From positions 1 through 54,284 of the forward strand of contig DURL01000162.1 in NCBI GenBank assembly GCA_012837345.1: a stretch of 54,284 nucleotides of DNA, read 5' to 3'. The stretch's first letter is position 1. Each line of letters starts with the position of its first letter. The stretch comes from Bacteroidales bacterium. Lineage in GTDB: Bacteria > Bacteroidota > Bacteroidia > Bacteroidales > Dysgonomonadaceae. A program made the position numbers and the translations under genes. Positions 16,422-28,664 of the stretch are shown piece by piece. The notes below the pieces were generated by a model. It was not told the DNA's origin, ran no database searches, and saw nothing but the letters and a program-made list of their open reading frames with translations.

Positions 16422-18632
16422 ATGAGCGCAATGGGAAAACAAGATTCTATACACAAGGGATTAAAGAAATATTTTGGCTTCGATACATTCAAAGGTAATC
16501 AGGAAGCCATTATCTCCAGTATCCTATCTGGAAACGATACTTTTGTACTGATGCCTACCGGTGGCGGGAAGTCATTGTGCTACCAGTTACCCGCATTGCT
16601 GATGGAGGGAACGGCAATCATCATCTCACCCCTGATCGCCCTGATGAAGAACCAGGTAGATGCCATGCGCAATTACAGTGAGGAGGATGGCATTGCTCAC
16701 TTCCTCAACTCATCACTCAACAAGCAGGAGATTGAGGAGGTGAAGAAGGATATCCTCTCCGGAAAGACCAAAATGCTTTATGTGGCACCCGAGTCACTGA
16801 CCAAATTGGAGAATGTGGAATTTCTCCGCAATGTGCAAATCTCCTTTTACGCGGTGGATGAAGCCCACTGCATCTCCGAATGGGGGCATGACTTCCGTCC
16901 CGAATACCGGCGTATCAGACCCATCATCAGCGAAATATCGGCCCGTCCTATTATTGCCCTGACCGCTACGGCCACACCCAAGGTACAGCATGACATCCAG
17001 AAAAACCTGGGAATGAGTCACGCTGCCGTTTTCAAATCCTCCTTCAACCGTCCCAATCTCTATTATGAAGTAAGACAGAAAACGGAACATATCGACCGGG
17101 ATATCATCAAGTATATCCTCTCCCAGGGAAGAAAGTCGGGTATTGTCTATTGCCTGAGCCGTAAGAAGGTGGACGATTTTGCCAAAATCCTTCAGGCGAA
17201 CAACATCCGGGCGCTACCCTACCACGCAGGTATGGATGCCTCCACCCGCAGTTACAACCAGGATGCTTTCCTGATGGAGAAGGCTGATGTGATCGTAGCC
17301 ACTATCGCCTTCGGTATGGGAATCGACAAGCCTGATGTACGCTACGTCATCCATTATGACATTCCCAAAAGCCTGGAGGGATACTATCAGGAGACCGGAC
17401 GTGCCGGCCGTGACGGAGGTGAGGGACGATGCATTGCTTTCTACTCTGAGAAAGACCTGCAGAAGCTGGAACGTTTCATGCAGGGGAAGCCGGTTTCTGA
17501 ACAGGAGATAGGGAAGCAACTTTTGCTGGAGACTGCAGCATATGCCGAGACATCTGTATGCCGGAGGAGGATGCTGTTGCATTACTTCGGTGAAGACTAT
17601 AATGAAACAAACTGCGAACATTGTGACAATTGTATAAATCCCAAGAAGAAAGTGGAAGCGAAAGAACTATTGATTACCGTATTGGAAGCAATAACGGTAC
17701 TGAAGGAAAAACAGAAAGCTGACTATCTGACCGATTTCCTGATCGGAAAAGAGACATCCGATATAGAAACCTATGGTCACAACGAGTTGGATGAATTCGG
17801 CTCAGGATCGGACGAAGAAGCCGATACATGGGAGACCGTGATCCGTCAGGCACTGCTGGATAACTATCTGAAGAAGGATATTGAAAACTATGGTATCCTC
17901 AAGATCACCAGGAAAGGAAAAGAATTCCTAAAGAATCCCACAACCTTCAGAGTCACCAAAGACGATGAGGATGAGGATGATATAAATGATATAGAAAGTG
18001 GAGATTCAGATGCGTTGGGAGCTGTTGCCGGCAGTGGAGGAGCTGCAGACCCGGTTCTCTTCTCCATGATGAAGGACCTGAGAAAAAAACTGTCGAAGAA
18101 ACTGAACGTTCCTCCCTATGTCATTTTTCAGCCCTCGTCGCTGGAAGCAATGGCTACCTCCTATCCCATCACACTGGAAGAGCTGCAAAACATTCCGGGG
18201 GTAGGATCCGGAAAAGCCAAACGCTACGGAAAAGAGTTCGTCGACCTGATTCGCAAGCATGTGGAGGAGAATGACATCACCCGCCCCGAAGATCTGCGGG
18301 TGAAAACGGTGGCGAACAAATCGAAGCTCAAGGTGTCGATCGTGCAGGCCATCGACCGCAAGGTAGCGCTCGACGATCTGGCGGAATCGAAAGGCATCGA
18401 CTTCAACGAGATGCTCACCGAGGTGGAAGCGATCGTCTACTCGGGCACCAAGATCAACATCGATTACTTCCTCAATGAAGTGATGGATCAGGATCTGCTC
18501 CAGGATATCTACGGTTACTTCAAGGAGGCAGAAACAGATAACCTGGACAAGGCGCAGGTAGAGCTGCCCGAGTATTCCGACACCGAAATCCGGTTGGTAC
18601 GGATCAAGTTCTTCTCCGACATGGCCAACTGA
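16422..18632 (+). CDS. recQ: ATP-dependent DNA helicase RecQ
   Basis: 736 residues. 3'-5' helicase of recombination and fork repair. Walker A 'MPTGGGKSLCYQLPAL', DEAH box 'VDEAHCISEWGHDFRP', 'ALTATATPKV', and motif VI 'YYQETGRAGRDG' are all present. The zinc-binding RQC part carries the four cysteines 'VCRRRMLLHYFGE...CEHCDNC'. An acidic linker (about 505-530) leads to an HRDC domain (about 560-635, 'LEAMATSYPITLEELQNIPGVGSGKAKRYG'). A C-terminal extension of about 100 residues beyond HRDC is not in the E. coli protein. Own promoter; a second ATG at 16431 is possible. Confidence 0.93.
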   Translation: MSAMGKQDSIHKGLKKYFGFDTFKGNQEAIISSILSGNDTFVLMPTGGGKSLCYQLPALLMEGTAIIISPLIALMKNQVDAMRNYSEEDGIAHFLNSSLNKQEIEEVKKDILSGKTKMLYVAPESLTKLENVEFLRNVQISFYAVDEAHCISEWGHDFRPEYRRIRPIISEISARPIIALTATATPKVQHDIQKNLGMSHAAVFKSSFNRPNLYYEVRQKTEHIDRDIIKYILSQGRKSGIVYCLSRKKVDDFAKILQANNIRALPYHAGMDASTRSYNQDAFLMEKADVIVATIAFGMGIDKPDVRYVIHYDIPKSLEGYYQETGRAGRDGGEGRCIAFYSEKDLQKLERFMQGKPVSEQEIGKQLLLETAAYAETSVCRRRMLLHYFGEDYNETNCEHCDNCINPKKKVEAKELLITVLEAITVLKEKQKADYLTDFLIGKETSDIETYGHNELDEFGSGSDEEADTWETVIRQALLDNYLKKDIENYGILKITRKGKEFLKNPTTFRVTKDDEDEDDINDIESGDSDALGAVAGSGGAADPVLFSMMKDLRKKLSKKLNVPPYVIFQPSSLEAMATSYPITLEELQNIPGVGSGKAKRYGKEFVDLIRKHVEENDITRPEDLRVKTVANKSKLKVSIVQAIDRKVALDDLAESKGIDFNEMLTEVEAIVYSGTKINIDYFLNEVMDQDLLQDIYGYFKEAETDNLDKAQVELPEYSDTEIRLVRIKFFSDMAN

Positions 18633-18706
18633 TCTGATTAATCGATTATATAGAACTTATTTACACCGCCATCGTTTAACAAGTAAAAACGTGAGGTGTA
18701 GTGATC

Positions 18707-20671
18707 ATGAAATATTTACAAGAGATAAACAAACCGGATGACCTGAAGAAGCTCTCAATCACACAACTGCAAGAGGTGTGCAGTGACCTGAGAGAATTCA
18801 TCATTGATCAACTATCCCTCAATCCGGGACATTTCGGTTCCAGCCTCGGCACCATTGAGCTGACCGTGGCGCTTCACTACCTGTATGACACTCCTTACGA
18901 CCGACTGGTGTGGGATGTGGGACACCAGGCATACAGCCACAAGATCCTTACCGGCCGGCGGGACCGTTTTGCTACGAATCGCAAGCTGGGGGGCCTCTCC
19001 GGCTTCACCAATCCACAGGAAAGCGAGTATGACACCTTTGCTGCCGGACATGCATCGACCTCCATCTCTGCAGCCCTGGGTATGGCCGTAGCGGCTTCGT
19101 TGCGCAAGGAAGAGGATCGTCATGTGGTGGCCGTGATCGGTGACGGCTCCATGACGGGGGGACTGGCCTATGAGGGACTCAACAACGCCTGTTCACAACC
19201 GAACAACCTGCTGATCATCCTCAACGACAACAACATGTCGATCGACAACAATGTGGGCGGTCTGCAGGATTACCTGGTGAAGCTTACCACCTCTTCAAAA
19301 TACAACAAGGTGCGGCATGATGTGTATCAGGGTTTCCGCCGTCGCAATCTGATCTCGGAGACCGACAAAAACAGGGTGTTGCGTTTCAGTAATAGCATCA
19401 AATCGCTCATCACCAAAGAACAGAACCTCTTTGAGGGGTTCAATATCCGCTATTTCGGTCCCGTGGATGGTCACGACCTCCCTGGATTGATACGCATACT
19501 CAGCAACATCAAGGAGATGAAAGGGCCCAAGCTACTACACATCAAAACGGTGAAGGGCAAGGGGTTCGAACCGGCAGAGCGTTCAGCCACCGTGTGGCAC
19601 GCTCCGGGAATGTTTAACAAGGTTACCGGTGAGCGAATAGTGAAAAAGAATCTGAACCAGACACAAGCCTATCAGGATGTCTTCGGCCATACCCTGGTGG
19701 AGATGGCCAGGGAAAACAAAGCCATTGTAGGGGTGACCCCGGCCATGCCTACCGGTTGTTCCATGATCTACCTGATGCATGAACTACCCGAACGAGCCTT
19801 CGATGTGGGGATTGCCGAGGCCCATGCGGTCACCTTCTCTGCAGGGTTGGCCAAAGAGGGGATGATACCCTTCTGCAATATCTATTCATCCTTTATGCAG
19901 CGTGCTTATGATCAGGTGATTCATGATGTGGCACTGCAAAAGCTGAAGGTGATCTTCTGTCTCGACAGGGCTGGCCTGGTGGGCCCCGACGGTCCCACCC
20001 ATCATGGTGTGTTCGACCTGGCCTATATGCGACCCATACCCAACCTGGTGATCTCCGCCCCCTACAATGAACATGAATTGCGAAACCTGATGCACACCGC
20101 CGTAAATGGTAATGACGGACCTTTCGTGATCCGTTACCCCCGCGGACAGGGAGAGCTCACCGACTGGCACAACGAGCCGGAGATAGTGACCATAGGCAAA
20201 GGCAGGAAGCTCAGTGAGGGGAAAGAGGCAGCGTTGCTCTCCATCGGTGCCATTGGCAACAACGGTGCCAAGGCTATCGAGCAGGTGAAACAGAAAGGGT
20301 TCAGTGTAGCACACTACGACATGGTTTTTCTCAAGCCGATCGACGAGGAGCTGCTCCATGAAGTCTGTTCGCGCTTCAATACCGTGATCACCCTGGAGAA
20401 TGGTGTTGTGAACGGGGGCCTGGGAAGTGCCGTCTCGGAGTTTTTAACCGACCACCACTACTCAAATGTAACCCTCCACAGAATTGGTATCCCCGACACA
20501 TTCGTCACTCATGGGACGATCAACGAGCTTCAACGAATCACCGGTATTGATGTGGAAAGCATTCGGCTACAGATTGAATCATGGCTCCCGGGAAACCGCA
20601 ATGAGGATTCCACAAGCAGACTCACCTACCAATCACCCCTCCCGGTTGAGAGCGAGAAAAGATCCAAATGA
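18707..20671 (+). CDS. dxs: 1-deoxy-D-xylulose-5-phosphate synthase
   Basis: 654 residues from the ATG at 18707 (GTG at 18701 is the longer reading; AGGTG upstream serves the ATG better). First enzyme of the MEP isoprenoid pathway, joining pyruvate and glyceraldehyde 3-phosphate with thiamine diphosphate. The ThDP motif GDG...NN is '[18 protein letters not shown]'; '[20 protein letters not shown]' contains the conserved His; the transketolase central and C-terminal domains follow. It is 75 bases after recQ and 28 bases before trkA. Confidence 0.95.
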   Translation: MKYLQEINKPDDLKKLSITQLQEVCSDLREFIIDQLSLNPGHFGSSLGTIELTVALHYLYDTPYDRLVWDVGHQAYSHKILTGRRDRFATNRKLGGLSGFTNPQESEYDTFAAGHASTSISAALGMAVAASLRKEEDRHVVAVIGDGSMTGGLAYEGLNNACSQPNNLLIILNDNNMSIDNNVGGLQDYLVKLTTSSKYNKVRHDVYQGFRRRNLISETDKNRVLRFSNSIKSLITKEQNLFEGFNIRYFGPVDGHDLPGLIRILSNIKEMKGPKLLHIKTVKGKGFEPAERSATVWHAPGMFNKVTGERIVKKNLNQTQAYQDVFGHTLVEMARENKAIVGVTPAMPTGCSMIYLMHELPERAFDVGIAEAHAVTFSAGLAKEGMIPFCNIYSSFMQRAYDQVIHDVALQKLKVIFCLDRAGLVGPDGPTHHGVFDLAYMRPIPNLVISAPYNEHELRNLMHTAVNGNDGPFVIRYPRGQGELTDWHNEPEIVTIGKGRKLSEGKEAALLSIGAIGNNGAKAIEQVKQKGFSVAHYDMVFLKPIDEELLHEVCSRFNTVITLENGVVNGGLGSAVSEFLTDHHYSNVTLHRIGIPDTFVTHGTINELQRITGIDVESIRLQIESWLPGNRNEDSTSRLTYQSPLPVESEKRSK

Positions 20672-20699
20672 TTAACAATATATTATTGCTTCGCAATCA

Positions 20700-22037
20700 A
20701 TGAAAATTCTAATTGCCGGTGCAGGCGCCGTTGGAACACACCTTGCAAAACTGCTGGGACAGGAAAATCACGACATTACCCTGATGGATGAGGATAAGGA
20801 TCGCCTTGCCATCATCCGCGACAACTCGGACGTGCTCACCTATGTGGGTAAATGTACTTCACTGAAGGATCTGACAGAAGCCGGCATCCACGGCTCGGAC
20901 CTCTACATCGGTGTCACACCCGAAGAGTCGAAGAACATCACCTCCTGCATGCTGGGCTCCAACCTGGGGGCGAAGAAGACACTGGCCCGGATCGATAACT
21001 ACGAGTACCTGCTGCCCAAGAACAGTGACTTCTTTGAGAAGCTGGGCATCCACTCCATGATCTATCCCGAGCTGATCGCGGCACGCGAGATCGCCATGTC
21101 ACTCAAGAAGCCCTGGACACGTTTCTGGTGGGAGCTATGTAACGGAACGGTGATCCTGGCCGCTGCAAAGGTACGGGAGAATGCCCCCATCGTCAACAAG
21201 TACCTCCATGAATTGATGGAGGAAAACAAGCGGTTTCACCTGGTGGCCATCAAGCGCAACAACATCACACTGATCCCCAGGGGCAATGATCAGGTGTTGC
21301 CCAACGACATCATCTACTTCACTTCCCTGCGCAAACATATTGACAATCTCTCAGAACTGCTGGGCAAGAAATCGTTTGAAACGAAGAAGATCATGTTCAT
21401 GGGTGGCAGCCGCATCACCATGCGCACCATCCAGCAGCTGCCACAAAACATCAGCATCAAGATCATCGAGAAAGATCGGGAGCGTGCCGAGATGCTCGTA
21501 GAGATGGCACCGCCCAATGTCACCGTTTTCGTGGAAGATGGCAGAAACAGCGAGTTTCTGTTGCGGGAGGGGATCACCGAGACCGATGCGTTCCTGGCCC
21601 TCACGGCCAACTCCGAAGCCAACATCCTGGGCTGTATGATGGCCAAGCAGTATGGCGTGAGGAAAACGGTGGCCGAGGTGGAGAACCTGGATTACATCTC
21701 CATGGCGGAGCGGTTCGACATCGGCACGGTGATCAACAAGAAGCTGATCGCCGCCAGCAAGATCTACGAGTTGCTGTTGAAGGCGGATGCCTCCAACATC
21801 AAAAGCCTTACCATCGCCGATGCCAACGTGGGGGAGGTGACCGCCAAGCCCAACTCAAAGGTGACCAAGAAACTGATCAAAAACCTGAACCTGCCTTCCG
21901 ATATCACCTTCGGTGCTCTGATCCGCAACGGCGAGCCGATGCTGGTGGATGGCGATACCCTGATCGAACCCTACGACCAGGTGGTGGTCTTCTTTCTGAA
22001 CAAATCACTTAAAAGCATTGAGAGCCTTTTCAACTGA
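20700..22037 (+). CDS. trkA: Trk potassium uptake regulatory protein TrkA
   Basis: 445 residues in two tandem halves, each with an NAD-binding RCK_N domain and an RCK_C domain. The first Rossmann loop is 'ILIAGAGAVGTHLAKLL' (residues 3-20), the second 'KIMFMGGSRITMRTIQQL' (around 230). It binds NAD(H) or ATP and gates the TrkH channel at the inner membrane. It follows dxs by 28 bases and is 70 bases ahead of trkH, so dxs-trkA-trkH is likely one transcript. Confidence 0.93.
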   Translation: MKILIAGAGAVGTHLAKLLGQENHDITLMDEDKDRLAIIRDNSDVLTYVGKCTSLKDLTEAGIHGSDLYIGVTPEESKNITSCMLGSNLGAKKTLARIDNYEYLLPKNSDFFEKLGIHSMIYPELIAAREIAMSLKKPWTRFWWELCNGTVILAAAKVRENAPIVNKYLHELMEENKRFHLVAIKRNNITLIPRGNDQVLPNDIIYFTSLRKHIDNLSELLGKKSFETKKIMFMGGSRITMRTIQQLPQNISIKIIEKDRERAEMLVEMAPPNVTVFVEDGRNSEFLLREGITETDAFLALTANSEANILGCMMAKQYGVRKTVAEVENLDYISMAERFDIGTVINKKLIAASKIYELLLKADASNIKSLTIADANVGEVTAKPNSKVTKKLIKNLNLPSDITFGALIRNGEPMLVDGDTLIEPYDQVVVFFLNKSLKSIESLFN

Positions 22038-22107
22038 CGGGCTGATAACCAACCATAAAGATCTGGCTCTGATTGGTTACAGGAAGTGAAGGTGAAAAAG
22101 AAATAAG

Positions 22108-23574
22108 ATGAAGAGATTCAACTATCGGTTTGTATTGAGCAGCATCGGACTGCTGCTGATGATCGAAGCGGTCTTCATGCTCTTCTCGGCGTTCGTGGGG
22201 GAGTATTTCAGGGAGAGAGCCGTCACCAGCATCTACCACTCCGCGCTGATCACCTTCCTCTCAGGTGCCTTCTTCACCTTCCTGGGCAGGAAGAGAAACC
22301 GTAAGCGAGGCAACATCAGCAAGCGGGAGGTCTACCTCACTGTGACGCTCTCCTGGCTGATCCTGGCTCTCTTCGGGACGCTGCCCTTTCAGCTGAGTGG
22401 TGCCATCCCCTCCTTCACCAATGCCTTCTTCGAGAGCATGTGTGGTTTCACCACCACCGGCAGCTCCACCCTGCTCAATATTGAAGCCTTTCCCAAGTCA
22501 CTTCACTTCTGGCGCAGCTTCACCCAGTGGATCGGCGGCTTCGGCATCATCATCTTCGTGATGTCGTTCATGCCGGTGTTCGGTGGCAGCTCGGGGCAGT
22601 TCTTCGATGCGGAGGCCACCGGCATCGCCGAGGATATGTTCCGACCCCGCATCTCCGAGGTAGCACGTAACATGACCCTCACTTACCTCACCCTCACGAT
22701 CTTCGGTTTCCTCTTCCTCTGGTGGGGGCCGATGGATGCGTTCGATGCAGCCTGCCATACCCTCTCAGCCGTCTCCACCGGTGGCTTCTCGACGCGACAG
22801 GCCAGCATCGCCTTTTTCAACTCACCCTATACCGAATATGTGATCACGGTGCTGATGTTCTTCGGCGGCACCAACTTCATGCTGCTCTACACCTTCTTCA
22901 CCCGTTTCAGGCTCTCCACCTTCAGGGAGGAGGAGTTTCGCTGGTACCTGGCCATCATCCTGCTCTTCACCCTGCTCATCACCATCCTGCTCCTCACTAC
23001 GGGCGAGATGAGCGGACTGGAGCAGACCTTCCGCACGGCGCTCTTTCAGGTGGTGGCGGCGGTCACCACCACCGGCTTTGCCACGATCGACTTTCAGATG
23101 TGGGGACATGTCTACTGGCTGCTGCTGCTGGCGATGATCCTCTTCTGTGGCAGCGAGGGCTCCACCTCCGGCGGCATGAAGATCTCCCGGCTGGTGGTCC
23201 TCTTCAAGAGCACCATGCTGGTATTCAAGAAGCAGGTGCACCCTGATGCGCTCTATCGTGTGAAGCTCAACGGCAGGGTGATCTCCGGCAGTGTCTCTGC
23301 CAAGGTGCTGGCTTTTGTCTTCCTCTACCTCTCCCTGGCCGCCTTCAGCGCGCTGGTGCTGGGCTTCACCGGCATGACCTTCGAAGAATCGATCGGTGTC
23401 TCCATCTCCTCCATCAGCAGCTACGGCTTCGGGCTGGGCTCCTATGGTCCCAGTGGCACCTTCGAGTCGGCCACCCCCTTTGCCAAGTACTTCCTCACCT
23501 TCCTGATGCTGGTGGGGCGCCTCGAGGTCTTCACCGTACTCTCGCTCTTCATCCCGGCGTTCTGGAAGAGATGA
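22108..23574 (+). CDS. trkH: Trk-type potassium uptake protein, membrane subunit
   Basis: 488 residues, 10 or more hydrophobic segments. The four pore loops of the SKT superfamily are visible as 'SMCGFTTTGSS', 'LSAVSTGGFSTR', 'VAAVTTTGFATID' and 'SISSISSYGFGLGSYG', giving the K+ selectivity filter. It forms the K+ channel controlled by TrkA. The gene ends before a microsatellite region and converges on clpB. Confidence 0.94.
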   Translation: MKRFNYRFVLSSIGLLLMIEAVFMLFSAFVGEYFRERAVTSIYHSALITFLSGAFFTFLGRKRNRKRGNISKREVYLTVTLSWLILALFGTLPFQLSGAIPSFTNAFFESMCGFTTTGSSTLLNIEAFPKSLHFWRSFTQWIGGFGIIIFVMSFMPVFGGSSGQFFDAEATGIAEDMFRPRISEVARNMTLTYLTLTIFGFLFLWWGPMDAFDAACHTLSAVSTGGFSTRQASIAFFNSPYTEYVITVLMFFGGTNFMLLYTFFTRFRLSTFREEEFRWYLAIILLFTLLITILLLTTGEMSGLEQTFRTALFQVVAAVTTTGFATIDFQMWGHVYWLLLLAMILFCGSEGSTSGGMKISRLVVLFKSTMLVFKKQVHPDALYRVKLNGRVISGSVSAKVLAFVFLYLSLAAFSALVLGFTGMTFEESIGVSISSISSYGFGLGSYGPSGTFESATPFAKYFLTFLMLVGRLEVFTVLSLFIPAFWKR

Positions 23575-23583
23575 AGGAGCGGT

Positions 23584-23604
23584 CAGATTTCAGCTTTCAG
23601 CTTT
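23584..23604. repeat. Short period-7 repeat, 3 units
   Basis: CAGATTT, CAGCTTT, CAGCTTT in register just after trkH. The unit resembles the CAGCTAT/CAGCGGT units at 27085-27147. Confidence 0.6.
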
Positions 23605-23666
23605 TAGATGCGTGCTTTGTAAGGGCAGCGGTTTGGGCTTAAATTTTCACTATTTATTTTTCATTA

Positions 23667-23721
23667 CCCACATCCCACATCATACATTCCACATCATTCA
23701 TCCCAGATCCCAGATCCCAGA

Positions 23722-23722
<1 letters not shown>
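23667..23722. repeat. Period-7 microsatellite, 8 degenerate units
   Basis: CCCACAT (2), CATACAT, TCCACAT, CATTCAT and CCCAGAT (3) follow each other without a gap and touch the clpB stop codon. The array lies between convergent trkH and clpB. Confidence 0.85.
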
Positions 23723-26313
<2,591 letters not shown>

Positions 26314-26390
26314 ATCTGTTGCTATTTTACAGATGATGGTCAAAATCTTTGCCATTTGCAAACAGGTGACTTTTTGTCAGGATATTGTTG

Positions 26391-26398
26391 TACCTTTA
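26391..26398 (+). promoter_or_regulatory. Possible -7 box for the hemolysin III gene
   Basis: TACCTTTA differs from TAnnTTTG at the last base and lies 21 bases before the ATG at 26420. Weak. Confidence 0.3.
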
Positions 26399-26419
26399 CG
26401 CAACAATCAAGCATTTTGT

Positions 26420-27076
26420 ATGACAGAAGAGAGGTTTTATACCATAAGGGAAGAGAGAGCCAACTGGTTGACCCACGGGTTGGGTCTGCTGATGGGTTTC
26501 GTGGGGGCGATCATGTTGATAGGAAGGGCCATGGCGGCGGACGACCAACGGGCGGTGGTGGCCTATGCCCTCTTCGGAGTGGGCATGATCGGCTGCATGG
26601 GTGCCTCCACCCTCTACCACTACGTGCAGGAGCCGCTACGCAAGGCACGACTACGCCACTACGACCATGCCGCTATCTATCTGCTGATCGCGGCCAGCTA
26701 CTCACCCTTCACGCTGATCCTGTTACGGGACGAGCCTTTCTGGGGCTGGCTCATCTTCGGGTTGGTCTGGCTGATAGCTCTTGTCGGTATCCTCATCAGT
26801 TTCCGACCACTGAAACGGAACAGTCACCTGAAGACCACCTCCTATGTACTGATGGGACTGATCGTGCTGATCGCCTTCAAGCCGCTGATAGAGGTTGCAA
26901 GGGCAGTGGATGCCATGGACACCGTGATTTGGTTGTTTGTGGGTGGCTTTTTCTATATTGCCGGGGCGGTGATCTACGCCATGGCAAAGCATGAGTTCGT
27001 CCACGCCGTTTTTCACCTCTTCGTGCTACTGGGACTGGCCAGTCATCTCTATGCCGCCTGGCTGATACCGCTGTAA
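26420..27076 (+). CDS. trhA: Hemolysin III / PAQR family membrane protein
   Basis: 218 residues from the ATG at 26420; a longer frame overlaps antisense to clpB and is not used. Seven membrane helices. PAQR/HlyIII motifs: 'ANWLTHGLGLLMGF' (first His), 'GCMGASTLYHYV', 'YDHAAIYLLIAASYSPF' and the C-terminal 'KHEFVHAVFHLFVLLGLASH' with paired histidines that can bind zinc. In other bacteria TrhA-type proteins affect membrane-lipid homeostasis; that role is not visible here. Confidence 0.88.
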   Translation: MTEERFYTIREERANWLTHGLGLLMGFVGAIMLIGRAMAADDQRAVVAYALFGVGMIGCMGASTLYHYVQEPLRKARLRHYDHAAIYLLIAASYSPFTLILLRDEPFWGWLIFGLVWLIALVGILISFRPLKRNSHLKTTSYVLMGLIVLIAFKPLIEVARAVDAMDTVIWLFVGGFFYIAGAVIYAMAKHEFVHAVFHLFVLLGLASHLYAAWLIPL

Positions 27077-27084
27077 CAAGCTGA

Positions 27085-27147
27085 CAGCTATCAGCTATCA
27101 GCGGTCAGCTATCAGCGGTCAGCGGTCAGCGGTCAGCAATCAGCTTA
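27085..27147. repeat. Period-7 microsatellite, 9 degenerate units
   Basis: Nine heptamers in register: CAGCTAT (2), CAGCGGT, CAGCTAT, CAGCGGT (3), CAGCAAT, CAGCTTA. It fills the gap between two convergent genes (hemolysin III and an MFS transporter). Confidence 0.9.
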
Positions 27148-27155
27148 TCACGATT

Positions 27156-28541
27156 CTACGACTGAATGTTAGGTGATTCCAGTCCGTACCCTTTCTTCCT
27201 GTCCTCTGCTTTCAACAGGAAGGCGAAGAAGAGTGCCAGCACACCAAAGCTGGTGAAGATCAGCATGGGGAGCGTGTAATCGTAGGTGTTGACGGTGAGC
27301 CCGTCGCGCACGGTCTGTCCCGTGATGCAATATTTCTCCAGCACCCATCCAATGAGGAGGGGTACCCCCATCAGGCCCCAGTTCTGTACCCAGAAGATCA
27401 GCGAATAGGCGGTACCCAGTCGCTTTTCCGGGATGATCTTGGGCACGGAGGGCCACATGGCCGACGGCACCAGCGAGAAAGCGATGCCAAGCACCACCAC
27501 CAGCACCATGGCGAAGATCCAGCTGTTGAGACCCGGCACCGAGAAGAGTGCATGCACGATGATCAGCAGCACGGCGCCGATGATCATGATGGTAGCCCCT
27601 TTCCCCTTGCGGTCGTAGATGCCGCCGAAGAGGGGAGTAAGCAGTATGTTGCCGAAGGGGAGCAGCATCGGGATCAAGCCCGCCAGGTCCTCCTTCACAC
27701 CGAACTTGTTCACCATCAGGTCGGTGGCATACTTCAGGAAGGGGAAGACCGCCGAGTAGAAGAGCACGCAGAGGATGGCGATGTACCACCACCCCTTGTT
27801 GGTCAGGATCTTGCCGATGTCGGCGATCTTGAACTCCTCTTCCGGTACGCTTACTTCACCCTCTTCCAGTGCTTCCGAGGCATCCAGCTTCTTGTCCATC
27901 ATCACGTAGACGATGAAGGAGATCAGGCCGATACAGAGACCGATCAGCGCCACCAGCACGGGACGGGATACATCCACCACGCCGGTAGCCTTGGCGATGG
28001 GTACCGAGAATCCGAGAGCCATGGCGGTACCGATACGGGCCATCGCCATCTCCATCCCCATGGCCATCGCCATCTCCTTCCCCTTGAACCATTTCACGAT
28101 GATCTTGGAGACGGTGATGCCGGCCACCTCGACACCCACGGCGAAGGTGGCGAAGCCGATGCTGGCCCAGAACACCTGTGCATCAAGGCCGAAGAGGGTT
28201 GCTCCCTCGAGCGCGTCGGTCGATACCGCCCAGTACTTGATGGCCGTGCCGGCCACCATCACCCCGGCAGCACCCAGACCGGTGAGGCGCACCCCCAGCT
28301 TGTCGAGGATGATCCCTCCGAAGATCAGCATCAGCAGGAAGACGTTGAACCAGCCATAGGAGCTGGTGAAGGTGCCATAGTCGGCACGCGACCAACCCAG
28401 CTGTCCCTCCAGCAGGCCCGCCAGCGGGGCCATGATATCGGTTAAAAAGTATCCGCACATCATCGTGAAGGAGACAATGACCAGTGCTGTCCATCGTGCC
28501 GCTGCAGAATCCCTTAGCGATTTCCTCAAATTCTCTACCAT
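27156..28541 (-). CDS. MFS transporter, MFSD1-like
   Basis: 461 residues, about 12 membrane helices. It begins 'LRDSAAARWTALVIVSFTMMCGYFLTDIMAPL' in pattern and has the MFS loop 'GGIILDKLGVRLTGL' (motif A-like) after helix 2. The overall order resembles the MFSD1 group, whose animal member moves dipeptides. It is the last gene of the hut strand, 123 bases after hutH, and has a TATCTTTG box of its own. Import of histidine or histidine-containing peptides, or export of a product, is inferred only from position. The charged loop around residue 210-235 ('DKKLDASEALEEGEVSVPEEE') is unusual in length. Confidence 0.8.
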   Translation of the reverse strand: MVENLRKSLRDSAAARWTALVIVSFTMMCGYFLTDIMAPLAGLLEGQLGWSRADYGTFTSSYGWFNVFLLMLIFGGIILDKLGVRLTGLGAAGVMVAGTAIKYWAVSTDALEGATLFGLDAQVFWASIGFATFAVGVEVAGITVSKIIVKWFKGKEMAMAMGMEMAMARIGTAMALGFSVPIAKATGVVDVSRPVLVALIGLCIGLISFIVYVMMDKKLDASEALEEGEVSVPEEEFKIADIGKILTNKGWWYIAILCVLFYSAVFPFLKYATDLMVNKFGVKEDLAGLIPMLLPFGNILLTPLFGGIYDRKGKGATIMIIGAVLLIIVHALFSVPGLNSWIFAMVLVVVLGIAFSLVPSAMWPSVPKIIPEKRLGTAYSLIFWVQNWGLMGVPLLIGWVLEKYCITGQTVRDGLTVNTYDYTLPMLIFTSFGVLALFFAFLLKAEDRKKGYGLESPNIQS

Positions 28542-28594
28542 ATTTGTCTGTTGTTATAGGTTTGTTTTATCTTTAATTTGACTGTGAGAAGCTG

Positions 28595-28602
28595 CAAAGA
28601 TA
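28595..28602 (-). promoter_or_regulatory. -7 box for the MFS transporter
   Basis: TATCTTTG on the minus strand, in the 123-base gap after hutH and 54 bases before the transporter ATG. The transporter can therefore be expressed apart from hutH. Confidence 0.55.
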
Positions 28603-28664
28603 CACAAAGTGATCTTTTTCGTCCTGTTTTTAACAATTAAATTGGCTCTCAGATAAATTGGCTC

